From NCBI GenBank assembly GCA_964385465.1, contig CAYLPJ010000014.1, positions 1-64,000 of the forward strand: DNA of 64,000 nt. The letters are read 5' to 3'. Origin of the DNA: CAYLPJ01 sp964385465. GTDB lineage: Bacteria > Planctomycetota > Phycisphaerae > SM23-33. Below, piece by piece: positions 26,520 to 35,350 of this stretch (positions are counted from its first letter, which is position 1; the number at the start of each line of letters is the position of its first letter). The notes under the pieces were generated by a model that saw nothing but the letters and a program-made list of their open reading frames with translations, ran no database searches and was not told where the DNA came from. A program made the translations under genes and the position numbers.

Positions 26520-27470
26520 ATGAAAACCGCATTCATCTTCCCCGGACAGGGCGCCCAGGCCGTCGGCATGGGCGCGGACCTCTACGAGGCCTTCGAGCCG
26601 GCGCGGACCGTCTTCGACATCGCCGAGCAGGCCACCGGCCTGCCGCTGAAGAAGGCCTGCTTCGAGGGCCCCGCCGACGAGCTGGCCCGCACCGACATCT
26701 GCCAGCCGGCGATCCTGACCGTCTCGGCCGCCGCGCTGGCGGTCCTGGGCGAGCTGCTTGGCCCCGAACGCATCGACGCCTTCCGCCCCGCCGCCCTGGC
26801 CGGGCTGAGCCTCGGCGAGTACACCGCCCTCTACGCCGCCGAGGCGATGGACCTGTCCACCGCCGTGAAGCTGCTCGCCGAGCGAGGCCGGCTCATGCAG
26901 CAGGCCGCCGAGGCCGCCCCCGGCGGGATGGTCAGCGTCATCGGCCTCGACGAGCCCGCGGCGACCGCCCTGGCCGAAGAGGCCGCCGAGGGCAGCCCGC
27001 TGACCTGCGCCAACTTCAACTGCCCCGGGCAGATCGTCCTCTCCGGCGCCGCCGACGCCTGCAAACGCGCCGAGCAGCTCGCCGACAAGCACAACGCGCG
27101 GGCCGCCATCCCGCTGGACGTCGCCGGGGCGTTCCACAGCGAGCTGATGCGTCCCGCCGCCGACGGGCTGGCGGGCACGCTCGCCGCCGTCGAGTTCCGC
27201 GAGCCGAAAACGCCGGTGCTGGCCAACGTCGACGCCGCGCCGTACGCCTCGGCCTCGGAAATCCCCGCCAAGCTGCTGGCGCAGTTGACCTCGGCGGTGC
27301 GGTGGCAGCAGTGCATGGAGCGGATGCTGGCCGACGGCATCGAGCGGTTCTACGAGATCGGCCCCGGGCGCGTGCTCGCCGGGCTGATGCGCCGCATCGA
27401 CCGCAAGGCCGACGTGATCGTCCTCAACGGCGCCGACGACATCCGCCGGCTCGCCGGCGAGACCCCCTAG
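26520..27470 (+). CDS. fabD: malonyl-CoA:ACP transacylase
   Basis: 316 aa. Moves malonyl from CoA to ACP. Seen: FPGQGAQ at the N-terminus, the nucleophile elbow GLSLGEY with S97, and AFHSELM with the catalytic His. Lies between fabH and fabG with short gaps. Confidence 0.96.
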   Translation: MKTAFIFPGQGAQAVGMGADLYEAFEPARTVFDIAEQATGLPLKKACFEGPADELARTDICQPAILTVSAAALAVLGELLGPERIDAFRPAALAGLSLGEYTALYAAEAMDLSTAVKLLAERGRLMQQAAEAAPGGMVSVIGLDEPAATALAEEAAEGSPLTCANFNCPGQIVLSGAADACKRAEQLADKHNARAAIPLDVAGAFHSELMRPAADGLAGTLAAVEFREPKTPVLANVDAAPYASASEIPAKLLAQLTSAVRWQQCMERMLADGIERFYEIGPGRVLAGLMRRIDRKADVIVLNGADDIRRLAGETP

Positions 27471-27495
27471 ACCCGAGACACGGGAGCCGACAGAC

Positions 27496-28236
27496 ATGGC
27501 CGAGAACGAGAAGACCGCGATCGTCACCGGGGCCGCGCGAGGCATCGGGCGGGAGATCGCCCGCGAGCTGCTGGCGATGGGCATGACCGTCGTCGCGGTG
27601 GACCTGCGGGACGACCTGTTCGGCGAGCTGGCCGAGTCGCTGGGCGAGCCCGGGGGGAAGCTCGACTGCCGCAAGCTCGACGTTACCGACAGCGAGGGCT
27701 TCACCGCCCTCGTCGATGCCGTCGCCGAGCAGTACGACCGCGTGGACGTGCTGGTCAACAATGCCGGCGTCACGCGGGACGGGCTGCTGATGCGGATGGA
27801 GGACGACGACTGGGAACTGGTGCTGAAAGTGAACCTCTTCAGCGCGTTCTACGGCACGCGGGCGGTCTCGCGGTACATGGTCCGCCAGCGGGGCGGGTCG
27901 ATCGTCAACATCTCCAGCTACTCCGGGCTGGAGGGCAACCGCGGGCAGGCCAACTACGCCTCCAGCAAGGCCGGGCTGCTCGGGCTGACCAAGACCACCG
28001 CCATCGAGCTGGCGGGAAAGAACGTCCGGTGCAACGCCGTCGCGCCGGGGTTCATCCGCACGGAAATGACCGACGCGCTGCCCCAGCAGGCCAAGGACGT
28101 CGCCCTCTCGCTGATCCCCATGAAACGGATGGGCGAGGCGTCCGACGTCGCCAAGGCGGTCGCGTTCCTGGCCTCCGACGCGTCGGAATACGTCACCGGG
28201 CAGGTGCTGAGTGTTGACGGCGGGATGCACACGTAG
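27496..28236 (+). CDS. fabG: 3-oxoacyl-ACP reductase
   Basis: 246 aa. NADPH-dependent ketoreduction in fatty-acid elongation. Rossmann motif TGAARGIG (11-18), NNAGVTRDGL, catalytic Ser in NISS, and Y-A-S-S-K; the C-terminal YVTGQVLSVDGGMHT is a FabG hallmark. Ribosome site GGGAG. A GC hairpin (gcccc-ggc-ggggc, about 28264-28276) follows, before the acpP promoter. Confidence 0.96.
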   Translation: MAENEKTAIVTGAARGIGREIARELLAMGMTVVAVDLRDDLFGELAESLGEPGGKLDCRKLDVTDSEGFTALVDAVAEQYDRVDVLVNNAGVTRDGLLMRMEDDDWELVLKVNLFSAFYGTRAVSRYMVRQRGGSIVNISSYSGLEGNRGQANYASSKAGLLGLTKTTAIELAGKNVRCNAVAPGFIRTEMTDALPQQAKDVALSLIPMKRMGEASDVAKAVAFLASDASEYVTGQVLSVDGGMHT

Positions 28237-28284
28237 ACAATCCAACGCGGCCGTGAACTCCTCGCCCCGGCGGGGCAGTTGCGG

Positions 28285-28313
28285 TTGCACGGGCGCGGGC
28301 GGAACGCTATAGT
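28285..28313 (+). promoter_or_regulatory. promoter of acpP-fabF
   Basis: TTGCAC (28285-28290), 17-bp spacer, TATAGT (28308-28313). Predicted start near 28320. This gives acpP an expression boost independent of the upstream fab genes, which fits the high demand for ACP. Confidence 0.75.
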
Positions 28314-28386
28314 ACGCCGCTCGCGTTTCGCGGCGGACGCGGACAGCTAACACGAACCCCAGGAAGACCTCAGGGAGGTAGTGAAC

Positions 28387-28632
28387 GTGGCGGACGAAAT
28401 TGAAGAGAAGGTCATCGAGATCGTGTCGGAGCAGATGGGCGTCGACAAGAGCGAGATCACGCGCGAGACGTCCTTCGTCAACGACCTGAACGCCGACTCG
28501 CTGGACACCGTCGAGCTGGTCATGGAGTTCGAGGATGAGTTCGAGATGAGCATCCCGGACGAAGAGGCCGAGAAGATCCAGACCGTCGGCCAGGCGATCG
28601 ACTACATCAAGGAGCATGCCAACAAGGCCTGA
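28387..28632 (+). CDS. acpP: acyl carrier protein
   Basis: 81 aa from the GTG at 28387; AGGGAGG (28372-28378) is 8 nt upstream. The earlier in-frame GTG at 28381 is too close to it. Acidic four-helix carrier with the phosphopantetheine site DLNADSLDTVEL, Ser38. Followed by fabF after 20 nt. Confidence 0.95.
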   Translation: MADEIEEKVIEIVSEQMGVDKSEITRETSFVNDLNADSLDTVELVMEFEDEFEMSIPDEEAEKIQTVGQAIDYIKEHANKA

Positions 28633-28652
28633 GGCCTGAGGAAGCGCGTTCG

Positions 28653-29909
28653 ATGTCCAAGCGTCGCGTCGTACTGACGGGTATGGGCACGGTCAATCCG
28701 CTCGCCCATAACGTCCGGGACTACTGGGATGCGCTGCTGGCCGGCCGCAGCGGCATCCGCACAATTGCCCGGTTCGATCCTGCGCCCTTTGCCAGCCAAA
28801 TCGGCGGGGAGGTGCAGGACTGGGAGACCGTCCCGCCCAACGACCTCGTGGACCCCCGCGAGGTGCGGCGCATGGACCGCTTCGCCCAGTTCGCCGTCGC
28901 CGCGGCGATCGAGGCCGTCGACGACGCCGGGCTGGACTTCGCCTCCGAGGACCCCCAGCGCTGCGGCGTCATCGTCGGCACAGGCATCGGCGGGCTCCAG
29001 GAACTCCAAGACCAGCACAAGCGGATGCTCGACAAGGGGCCCAAACGCGTCAGCCCCTTCACCGTCCCAAAGCTGATGGGCAACGCCGCCAGCGGCAACA
29101 TCTCCATCATCTGGGGGCTCCGCGGGCCGAACTTCTGCACCTGCACCGCCTGCGCCTCGGCCGCCAACGCCGTCGGAGAGGCCTACCGCACGCTCCAGCA
29201 GGAGCACGCCGACGTGATCCTCACCGGCGGCAGCGAGGCCGCCCTCACCCAGATCGGCCTGGCGAGCTTCTGCGCCCTCAAGGGTCTGTCCACGCGCAAC
29301 GACGACCCCGCCTCCGCCAGCCGCCCCTTCGACCGCGGGCGGGACGGCTTCCTGCTCAGCGAAGGCGCCGGCGTGATCGTGCTCGAGGAGCTCTCCCACG
29401 CCAAGGCGCGCGGGGCGAAGATCTACGCCGAGCTGATCGGCTACGGCTCCAGCGCCGACGGCTACCACATCACGGCCCCCGATCCGGTCGGCAAGGGCGC
29501 CGTCCAGGCCATGAACGCCGCCGTCCGCGACGCCGGGCTGGCGCCCGAGGACGTGGACTACATCAACGCCCACGGCACGAGCACCGTCCTGGGCGACCTC
29601 TCCGAGACACGGGCGATCAAGGAGGCCTTCGGCGACCACGCCGGCAGCGGGCTGATGGTCTCCTCCACCAAGAGCGCCACCGGGCACCTCCTCGGCGCCT
29701 CCGGCGGCGTCGAGATCATCGCCTGCGCCAAGACCATCGAGACCGGCATGGTCCCCGCCACCCTCAACCTCGACGACCCCGACGACGAGTGCGACCTCGA
29801 CTACGTCCCCCACACACCCCGCGAGGCCACCGTGGACATCGCCCTGAGCAACAGCTTCGGCTTCGGAGGCCACAACGCCTGCCTCCTCATCCGCCGATTC
29901 ACCGACTGA
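28653..29909 (+). CDS. fabF: beta-ketoacyl-ACP synthase II
   Basis: 418 aa. Elongating condensing enzyme. Catalytic Cys in TACASA (C167), and the two His in NAHGTST and SATGHLLGASG; the C-terminal NSFGFGGHNACL is typical. Ribosome site GAGGAAG. Converges on the WD40 gene with only 15 bp between stops, and no obvious terminator. Confidence 0.95.
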   Translation: MSKRRVVLTGMGTVNPLAHNVRDYWDALLAGRSGIRTIARFDPAPFASQIGGEVQDWETVPPNDLVDPREVRRMDRFAQFAVAAAIEAVDDAGLDFASEDPQRCGVIVGTGIGGLQELQDQHKRMLDKGPKRVSPFTVPKLMGNAASGNISIIWGLRGPNFCTCTACASAANAVGEAYRTLQQEHADVILTGGSEAALTQIGLASFCALKGLSTRNDDPASASRPFDRGRDGFLLSEGAGVIVLEELSHAKARGAKIYAELIGYGSSADGYHITAPDPVGKGAVQAMNAAVRDAGLAPEDVDYINAHGTSTVLGDLSETRAIKEAFGDHAGSGLMVSSTKSATGHLLGASGGVEIIACAKTIETGMVPATLNLDDPDDECDLDYVPHTPREATVDIALSNSFGFGGHNACLLIRRFTD

Positions 29910-29924
29910 GCCCCGCCGGACGCG

Positions 29925-32507
29925 TCACGGGCCGAATCCCGCCTTGCCCGGGACGTTCTTCCAGCCGAACCGCGCGGCGAACTCCGCGGGGGACAGCGCC
30001 TCGCTGCCCGCATCCGTGCGAACGACGACCACCAGATTCTTCTCGGCCTCGGCCGCGGGGGCAGCGGCATAGTGGCCCCCGCCGCTGACGGCGACCCCGT
30101 CGCCGCCGGGCGTCGTGGGCACGAAGGTCAGCAGCACCTCCCCCGTCCCCGCGTCCCACACCCGCGCGCCGCTCCGGGTAGCGCCGGCAACGCGACGCCC
30201 GTCGGGGGAGAACCGCACCGCAAGCCCGGGCCCCGGGAGCGCCTGCAGGGCGGCGACGGGCTTGAGTGATCGGTCGTTGTAGACCCTCACCCGCCCCGGC
30301 CTGCCCGGCGTGCAGGCCATGGCCGCCAACCTGCCTCCCGCCTCCGCCCACGCCACGGCAGGGACCAATCCGGAGCCGCCGGGCACGGTCCGCGCGGGCC
30401 GGCCAGGGCGGAAGTCCCACACCAGCGGGCCGAATTCCTCGCTGCCGGTGAGGACGCGGCGGCTGTCGGGCGACCATGCGATGCTCCGCTCGTTTCGGAA
30501 CAGGCCTCCGGGGCCCTTGAAGCGCACCATCTTGCCCGTCCGAACGGCCCAGAGCACCACGTGCCCCCATCCGCCGAGCATCGCCAGCTTCCTGCCGTCC
30601 GGCGACCACGCCATCCCCACACCCCAGGCCACGTCGTCGTTGGACTCCAGCTGCCCGACGACCTTCCCGGTGTGGATGTTCACAACGCACGGCTCGTCGC
30701 GTGTGTAGCGGATCGCCGCGGCCAGGAGCTTCCCGTCCGGAGAGCACGCCACCGAACCGATGTGGTGACTGTCCCGATTGCCGGGAATCGCCAGTTCCTT
30801 GACGAGCCTGCCGGTCCGGGCGTCCCACAGCGTCACGTTCCGCACGCCGTTGCGGTGCTCCTCGGACAGCAGGGCCTGGCCATCGGGAGTCCAGCCGAAG
30901 CAGTCCTTGCCGATGGCGGGCAGCACGAGCGACCGCCTGCCGTCGGCCATCGTCCAGACGCCCGGCGGCGCCTTGCCGTCATGCGGCCGGGCGAACAGCG
31001 AGCCGAGGTCCGTGGACCAGTGGGCCTCATCCCACCTTCGCCCCGAGGGGTGCGATCTCCAGCCACCGCCGCCCTCGAGCGGCCGGGTCTTTACGCCCTC
31101 CAGGGAACCGGGCGCAGGGCCGTACAGAAGCGTGCGATTGTCCTTCGCCCAGACGACGCGCCCGCCCCACCACCCATGGCCCAGCGGCTTGCCCTCCGGC
31201 ATCGCCCACACGTTGCAGTTGCTTACCAGTCGCTTGCCGTCGGACGACCACGCCACGGACCAACTGTCCATCGCCTTGCTGGCCAGCCGGCGAACGAGCT
31301 TGTTGCCCGCCAGGTCCCAGACGTACACGCCACCCTTCTGGTTGTCGGAGACGGCCAGGCGCGTGCCGTCCGGCGACAGCGCCACGTCCCCGACGCGTTG
31401 GACCTTCAGCGCGACGTCGGTGGCCATCCGCCCGGTGACGGCGTCCCAGACGACGGTCCGCCCGGCGGCGTCGGCGGCGGCCAGGCACGCGCCGTTGCCC
31501 GCCCACGACATCGCGACGATGTCTTCCTTGAGCCCCTTCAGCTCGCCAAGCCGCTGGGCCGCGGCGAGGTTCCATCGCGTCACGACCCCGCCGCCGCAGC
31601 CGAAGGCGACCTGCCTGCCGTCCGGGCTCACCGCGGCGGACAGCGCGTCGGTATCGGTGGCGATCCGCCGAAGCAGCTTGCCCGACGCCGGGCGCCATAC
31701 GTGCACCGCCCCGTCGCGGCAGACGGCCAGCAGCGTGTTGGCGTCCGGGTCGCTGCCGAGAGCGGCCAGGCCGTCGCTGTGTCCGACGAGCACGCGTCGG
31801 AGTTTGCCATCGGCGGGGTCGAGGATGCGGACGCCTCCCGCGGCGTCGCCGACGGCGATGTAGGCGTCCGCGGGACCGGCCAGGATGCACGTCACCTCGC
31901 CGCGCGGCGCGCGGGTCTCGATCGTCCACTTCCGCACGCCCTCGACCGCCGGCGAGTCCGGCACGAGCAGGCAGGCGGGGTCCCAAGGAACCTGTCCGTC
32001 GGCGACCTCGGCCGTGGGCCCGGCCCGTTCGCCGAGACGCTGCCGCACCGCCGCCAGGCCCTTGGCGGCACGGCCGTGAAACTCATCGGCTTCTTTCGTC
32101 GACGCCAAGGCCGACACGTAACACGCCTTGGCACGCTGGAAGGCATGGCGCTTGCCCTCTGGCGAGGCCCGCTCGGCCAGGCTCGCCATCCAGTCGCCGA
32201 GTTCCACCGCCGCCTGGGGGGCCAGGTCCGCCGGCGGCTTGGCCACCAGCGGGACGTACGTCCGCACGGCCTCGCCGCAGTCGGCAGTGACATGGGCCGC
32301 CGCCTCGGCCGGGCTGTCCAGCTCGACCAGCAGCAGGCGGATCAGGCGCTCGCGTGTCAGCCCGCCCGAGGGCTCCTCTTTAAGCCGGGCTTCGAGGCGG
32401 TTGACGATCGCCCGGAGTTTGGCCTGCCGGGGGTTCCCCTCCCCCTGGCCCCGAGCCCCCGCAAAAGATAGGCCCAGCAACGCAAGACACACCGCAAGTC
32501 GACTCAT
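29925..32507 (-). CDS. exported WD40-repeat beta-propeller protein
   Basis: 860 aa. N-terminal signal peptide (LAVCLALLGLSFAGARG), a ~160-residue helical region, then WD40 repeats to the end. The repeats show SPDGxxxA and W-D/W-R closing motifs (VWRPASGKLLRRI, LWDARTGRLVKEL, VWDAGTGEVLLTF), probably two propellers. Such proteins usually scaffold protein interactions; no partner is evident. A promoter lies upstream at 32568-32596. Confidence 0.85.
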   Translation of the reverse strand: MSRLAVCLALLGLSFAGARGQGEGNPRQAKLRAIVNRLEARLKEEPSGGLTRERLIRLLLVELDSPAEAAAHVTADCGEAVRTYVPLVAKPPADLAPQAAVELGDWMASLAERASPEGKRHAFQRAKACYVSALASTKEADEFHGRAAKGLAAVRQRLGERAGPTAEVADGQVPWDPACLLVPDSPAVEGVRKWTIETRAPRGEVTCILAGPADAYIAVGDAAGGVRILDPADGKLRRVLVGHSDGLAALGSDPDANTLLAVCRDGAVHVWRPASGKLLRRIATDTDALSAAVSPDGRQVAFGCGGGVVTRWNLAAAQRLGELKGLKEDIVAMSWAGNGACLAAADAAGRTVVWDAVTGRMATDVALKVQRVGDVALSPDGTRLAVSDNQKGGVYVWDLAGNKLVRRLASKAMDSWSVAWSSDGKRLVSNCNVWAMPEGKPLGHGWWGGRVVWAKDNRTLLYGPAPGSLEGVKTRPLEGGGGWRSHPSGRRWDEAHWSTDLGSLFARPHDGKAPPGVWTMADGRRSLVLPAIGKDCFGWTPDGQALLSEEHRNGVRNVTLWDARTGRLVKELAIPGNRDSHHIGSVACSPDGKLLAAAIRYTRDEPCVVNIHTGKVVGQLESNDDVAWGVGMAWSPDGRKLAMLGGWGHVVLWAVRTGKMVRFKGPGGLFRNERSIAWSPDSRRVLTGSEEFGPLVWDFRPGRPARTVPGGSGLVPAVAWAEAGGRLAAMACTPGRPGRVRVYNDRSLKPVAALQALPGPGLAVRFSPDGRRVAGATRSGARVWDAGTGEVLLTFVPTTPGGDGVAVSGGGHYAAAPAAEAEKNLVVVVRTDAGSEALSPAEFAARFGWKNVPGKAGFGP

Positions 32508-32567
32508 GTCTTAGTCCCTTCCCCGGCGCGGGGGCGCCATTCTGCCGAACACCCATCGTCTTGACAG

Positions 32568-32596
32568 AATCTACACACTCGTAAACCCGTGTTCAA
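32568..32596 (-). promoter_or_regulatory. promoter of the WD40 gene
   Basis: Minus strand: TTGAAC (32596-32591), 17-bp spacer, TAGATT (32573-32568). Predicted start about 32561, 54 nt before the ATG. The remaining bases to 32697 show nothing else. Confidence 0.6.
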
Positions 32597-32697
32597 GTGA
32601 CGCTGTGCGGATGGGTTCCGCGACGGAGAACACGGGCGATGGAGGCAGGTGGCCGACATGCGCGGGCTTCGCGCCGCCCCAGGACGCGCGCGGGGGC

Positions 32698-33921
32698 CTA
32701 CGGGCCGGGGGCGCGTTCCAGCCAGGCGAGCGCCTCCTCGCGGGTGGTGAGCCGGAGGTTGAGCTGGGCGTCGTAGGCGGCGCCCAGCAGCTCGCCGAGG
32801 CGGGGGCCGGGCTCGATGCCGCGGGCGAGCAGGTCCTCGCCGGTCAGCAGCGGATCGGGCAGGGGGACGCCGCCGGGTATCTCGGCCAAGCGGTCGGAGA
32901 CGGCGCGGACCAGCGCCTCGGCGTCCTCGCCGGCCAGCCGGCAGCGGACCAGCCACAGCGCCCGCAGGCGGTCGAAGTGCTCGCTGCCTGCCAGGCGGCG
33001 GAAGCGGGCCAGGGACATCCGGCCCAGCTCGCGCCAGGCGTCGCGCGCCCCGGCCAGCCAGGTGACGGCGTCGCGGAGCCTGTTGGCCCCGCCCCACCGG
33101 CGGATGATCCGCGAGATGGCCCGTTTCGGCAGATCGCACAGCAGGGCCGCGAGGGCCAGGGCGAGGTCCCGGGCGTCGGCGACGGCCTCGACGCGCGCCA
33201 CGGCGGCGTGCCAGAGGTCGCGGGGGTCGAACAGCTCGGCCAGGAGATGGCGGGCGAGCCCGAGTTCGTCGAGTCGGCGGAGCGCGTCGGCGGCGGAGTC
33301 GTCGGCGAGCATCTTGCCCAGCTCGTCGAAGACCCGCTCGCCGCTGATCTCGGCGATGCGGGCGGCATGGCGGCGGGCGGCCTCGGCGGTCGGCGGGTCG
33401 ATGGCGAAGCCGAGCTTCACCGCGAAGCGTGCCGCGCGGACCATGCGGAGGTAATCCTCGGCGAAGCGCTCGTCGGGCGAGCCGATCGTGCGGAGAAGCC
33501 GCCGGTCGAGGTCCTCCCGCCCGCCGACGTAGTCGATCACCTCCTCGGCGACCGGATCGTAGAACATGCCGTTGATCGTGAAATCCCGCCGGCGGGCATC
33601 CTCGGCGGGCGTGGCGAACCGCACGCCGTCGGGGCGTCGGCCGTCCGAGTACGACAGGTCGCTGCGGAAGGTCGCCACCTCGATCCGCCGGCGGCGGCGG
33701 ATGACCATGGCCACGCCGAACTTCGCCCCCACCAGCAGCACGTGCCCGAAGAGGCGCTTGACCTGGCGGGGCGTGGCGTCGGTGGCGACGTCGTAGTCCG
33801 TGCAAGGGCGCCCCAGCAGCATGTCCCGCACGCATCCGCCGGCGAAGAGGGCCTGGTGCCCGGCGTCCCGCAGCCGCCGGACGACCCACAGCGCCGTCTC
33901 TCTGTCCGCCGCCTCTGCCAT
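32698..33921 (-). CDS. CCA-adding enzyme / poly(A) polymerase family nucleotidyltransferase
   Basis: 407 aa from the ATG at 33921 (GGGGAGG 7 nt upstream). Class II nucleotidyltransferase: FAGGCVRDMLLG, the catalytic DYDVATDATP with the D-x-D pair, the arginine-rich TFRSDLSYSDGRRPDGVRF loop and RRDFTINGMFYDP, then a head-neck RNA-binding part. CCA addition to tRNA and poly(A) addition cannot be told apart by eye. Its gene ends where the strand becomes quiet and follows the SpoIID gene by 20 nt, so the two are probably co-transcribed. Confidence 0.88.
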   Translation of the reverse strand: MAEAADRETALWVVRRLRDAGHQALFAGGCVRDMLLGRPCTDYDVATDATPRQVKRLFGHVLLVGAKFGVAMVIRRRRRIEVATFRSDLSYSDGRRPDGVRFATPAEDARRRDFTINGMFYDPVAEEVIDYVGGREDLDRRLLRTIGSPDERFAEDYLRMVRAARFAVKLGFAIDPPTAEAARRHAARIAEISGERVFDELGKMLADDSAADALRRLDELGLARHLLAELFDPRDLWHAAVARVEAVADARDLALALAALLCDLPKRAISRIIRRWGGANRLRDAVTWLAGARDAWRELGRMSLARFRRLAGSEHFDRLRALWLVRCRLAGEDAEALVRAVSDRLAEIPGGVPLPDPLLTGEDLLARGIEPGPRLGELLGAAYDAQLNLRLTTREEALAWLERAPGP

Positions 33922-33941
33922 CTGCCCGCCTCCCCGCGGCG

Positions 33942-35225
33942 TCAGTGCACGCGGTACAGCGTCGCGCCGGGGTAGTAGAACGCGAGGATCCGCTCGGCCG
34001 ACCAGCCCCGCTCGGCCTTGTCGTGGGCGCCCCACTGGCACATGCCCACCCCGTGCCCGTAACCGCGCCCGTCGGCGAACTCGATCGCCGAGCCGCGGTC
34101 GATCATGCGGCAGTTCATCGAGGCCAGGCCCTTGGCGGCCGGCGGGCCGTTGAACAGCAGCGCCAGGCGGACGTCCTCGGCGCGGAGGCGGACCTTCCTG
34201 CCGGTCGAGCCGACGGCGTCCACCCACACGGCCCGCCCGTAGGGGGTTCGCCTGGCGACGTCGATCCGCACCAGCCGGCCCATGGCGGCGGCCTGGCTGT
34301 ACCGCGCGGCGAGGGCCCGCCGGATGGCGGCCTTGGAGAGGGTCACGGTCGGCCAGCGGTACTTGGGGCAGTCCGAGCAGTCGGTGCAGGCCTGCCCGCC
34401 GGCCAGCGGCGGGATGCGGTGGGCCTTGCGGATGACGTACGCCCCGTTGACCCGCCCGCCGCAGCAGGCGGAATACTGGGCCAGGAAGATCCGCTCGGCG
34501 CCCTTCGGACCGTGGGCCAGCACGATCCCGCGGGTGGTCTCGACGGCGTCCCAACTCCGATCGGTCTCGGCCTCGATCCCGCCGTAGACCTGCGAGGCCT
34601 GGTCGTCGCCGAGGTCCCAGTCGTTCCGCCGGCCGTAGGTGATCATGTTGTACATCGCGAACGTCCGCGCGGCGATCGCCTGCGCCCGGAAGGCCTCGAT
34701 CGGCCAGGAACCGTACAGCTCCTTGGCCAGCACGCCGGCGAGGTAGCTCTCGACGTCCACGTGGTTGACCGCGCGGAACGTCCCGCCGGCGCCGGCGGGA
34801 ATCAGCCGAAGCCGCCCGCGATAGGCCACGCCGTTGAGCTCGAAACGGCTCTCGGGGCCGGGGATCAGCTCGGCGGCCCGCCCGGAGACGGTATGCGGCC
34901 CGACGCGCCAGGCCCCGCCGGTTCGTCCGACGGCCGATGCCGCCAGCGGCTCGACGCCCCGCGCGGCGGCCGCGCCTTCCCCCTCCAGCCGCCAGGGCCC
35001 CGTCGTGGCGACGCGGACCTGCCCGACCGGCGCACGGGTCAGCAGGACGCGGATCGTCGGGACCTTCTGAATCGTCGCCTGCGGGGGGCGATGCTCGGGC
35101 TTGGGGCACCCCGTCAGCACCAGCCCCACCGCCGCCACGGCCGCCCCCGCGGCCGCGCAGGCCCACCGGACGGCCCGTGCGGGCGCCGGGGCGTCGGGGG
35201 CTCGTTGACTGCTGCGCCGATCCAT
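33942..35225 (-). CDS. SpoIID/LytB-domain lipoprotein, probable peptidoglycan lytic transglycosylase
   Basis: 427 aa. A signal peptide with lipobox LTGC suggests a lipoprotein. The SpoIID domain shows NHVDVESYLAGVLAKELYGSWPIEAFRAQAIAARTFA, with the family's catalytic Glu in KELY, and the C-terminal GRGYGHGVGMCQWGA. SpoIID-type enzymes cleave denuded glycan strands. Several Cys between 280 and 310 (CCGG, CTDCSDC) may form disulfides or a metal site. The ribosome site is weak. Lies between the TPR/alpha-CTD gene and the nucleotidyltransferase gene. Confidence 0.82.
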   Translation of the reverse strand: MDRRSSQRAPDAPAPARAVRWACAAAGAAVAAVGLVLTGCPKPEHRPPQATIQKVPTIRVLLTRAPVGQVRVATTGPWRLEGEGAAAARGVEPLAASAVGRTGGAWRVGPHTVSGRAAELIPGPESRFELNGVAYRGRLRLIPAGAGGTFRAVNHVDVESYLAGVLAKELYGSWPIEAFRAQAIAARTFAMYNMITYGRRNDWDLGDDQASQVYGGIEAETDRSWDAVETTRGIVLAHGPKGAERIFLAQYSACCGGRVNGAYVIRKAHRIPPLAGGQACTDCSDCPKYRWPTVTLSKAAIRRALAARYSQAAAMGRLVRIDVARRTPYGRAVWVDAVGSTGRKVRLRAEDVRLALLFNGPPAAKGLASMNCRMIDRGSAIEFADGRGYGHGVGMCQWGAHDKAERGWSAERILAFYYPGATLYRVH

Positions 35226-35350
35226 CCGTGGCTCGTCGTCAGGTTCCTGGCCGGTCGCCACCGGCCAGCCGGAGCCGGCCCCGCGGCGTCGCGGGCGCCG
35301 ACGGGCTGCCGGCTGCGGATACACTGGCCAGCGGGGCCGCCGCGTCGGCC

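Noticed and set aside
28264..28276. Terminator after fabG
   Set aside because: A short GC hairpin without a following T-run; not listed as a terminator.
28381..28386. acpP starting at the GTG at 28381
   Set aside because: Only 2 nt from the Shine-Dalgarno; the GTG at 28387 has normal spacing.
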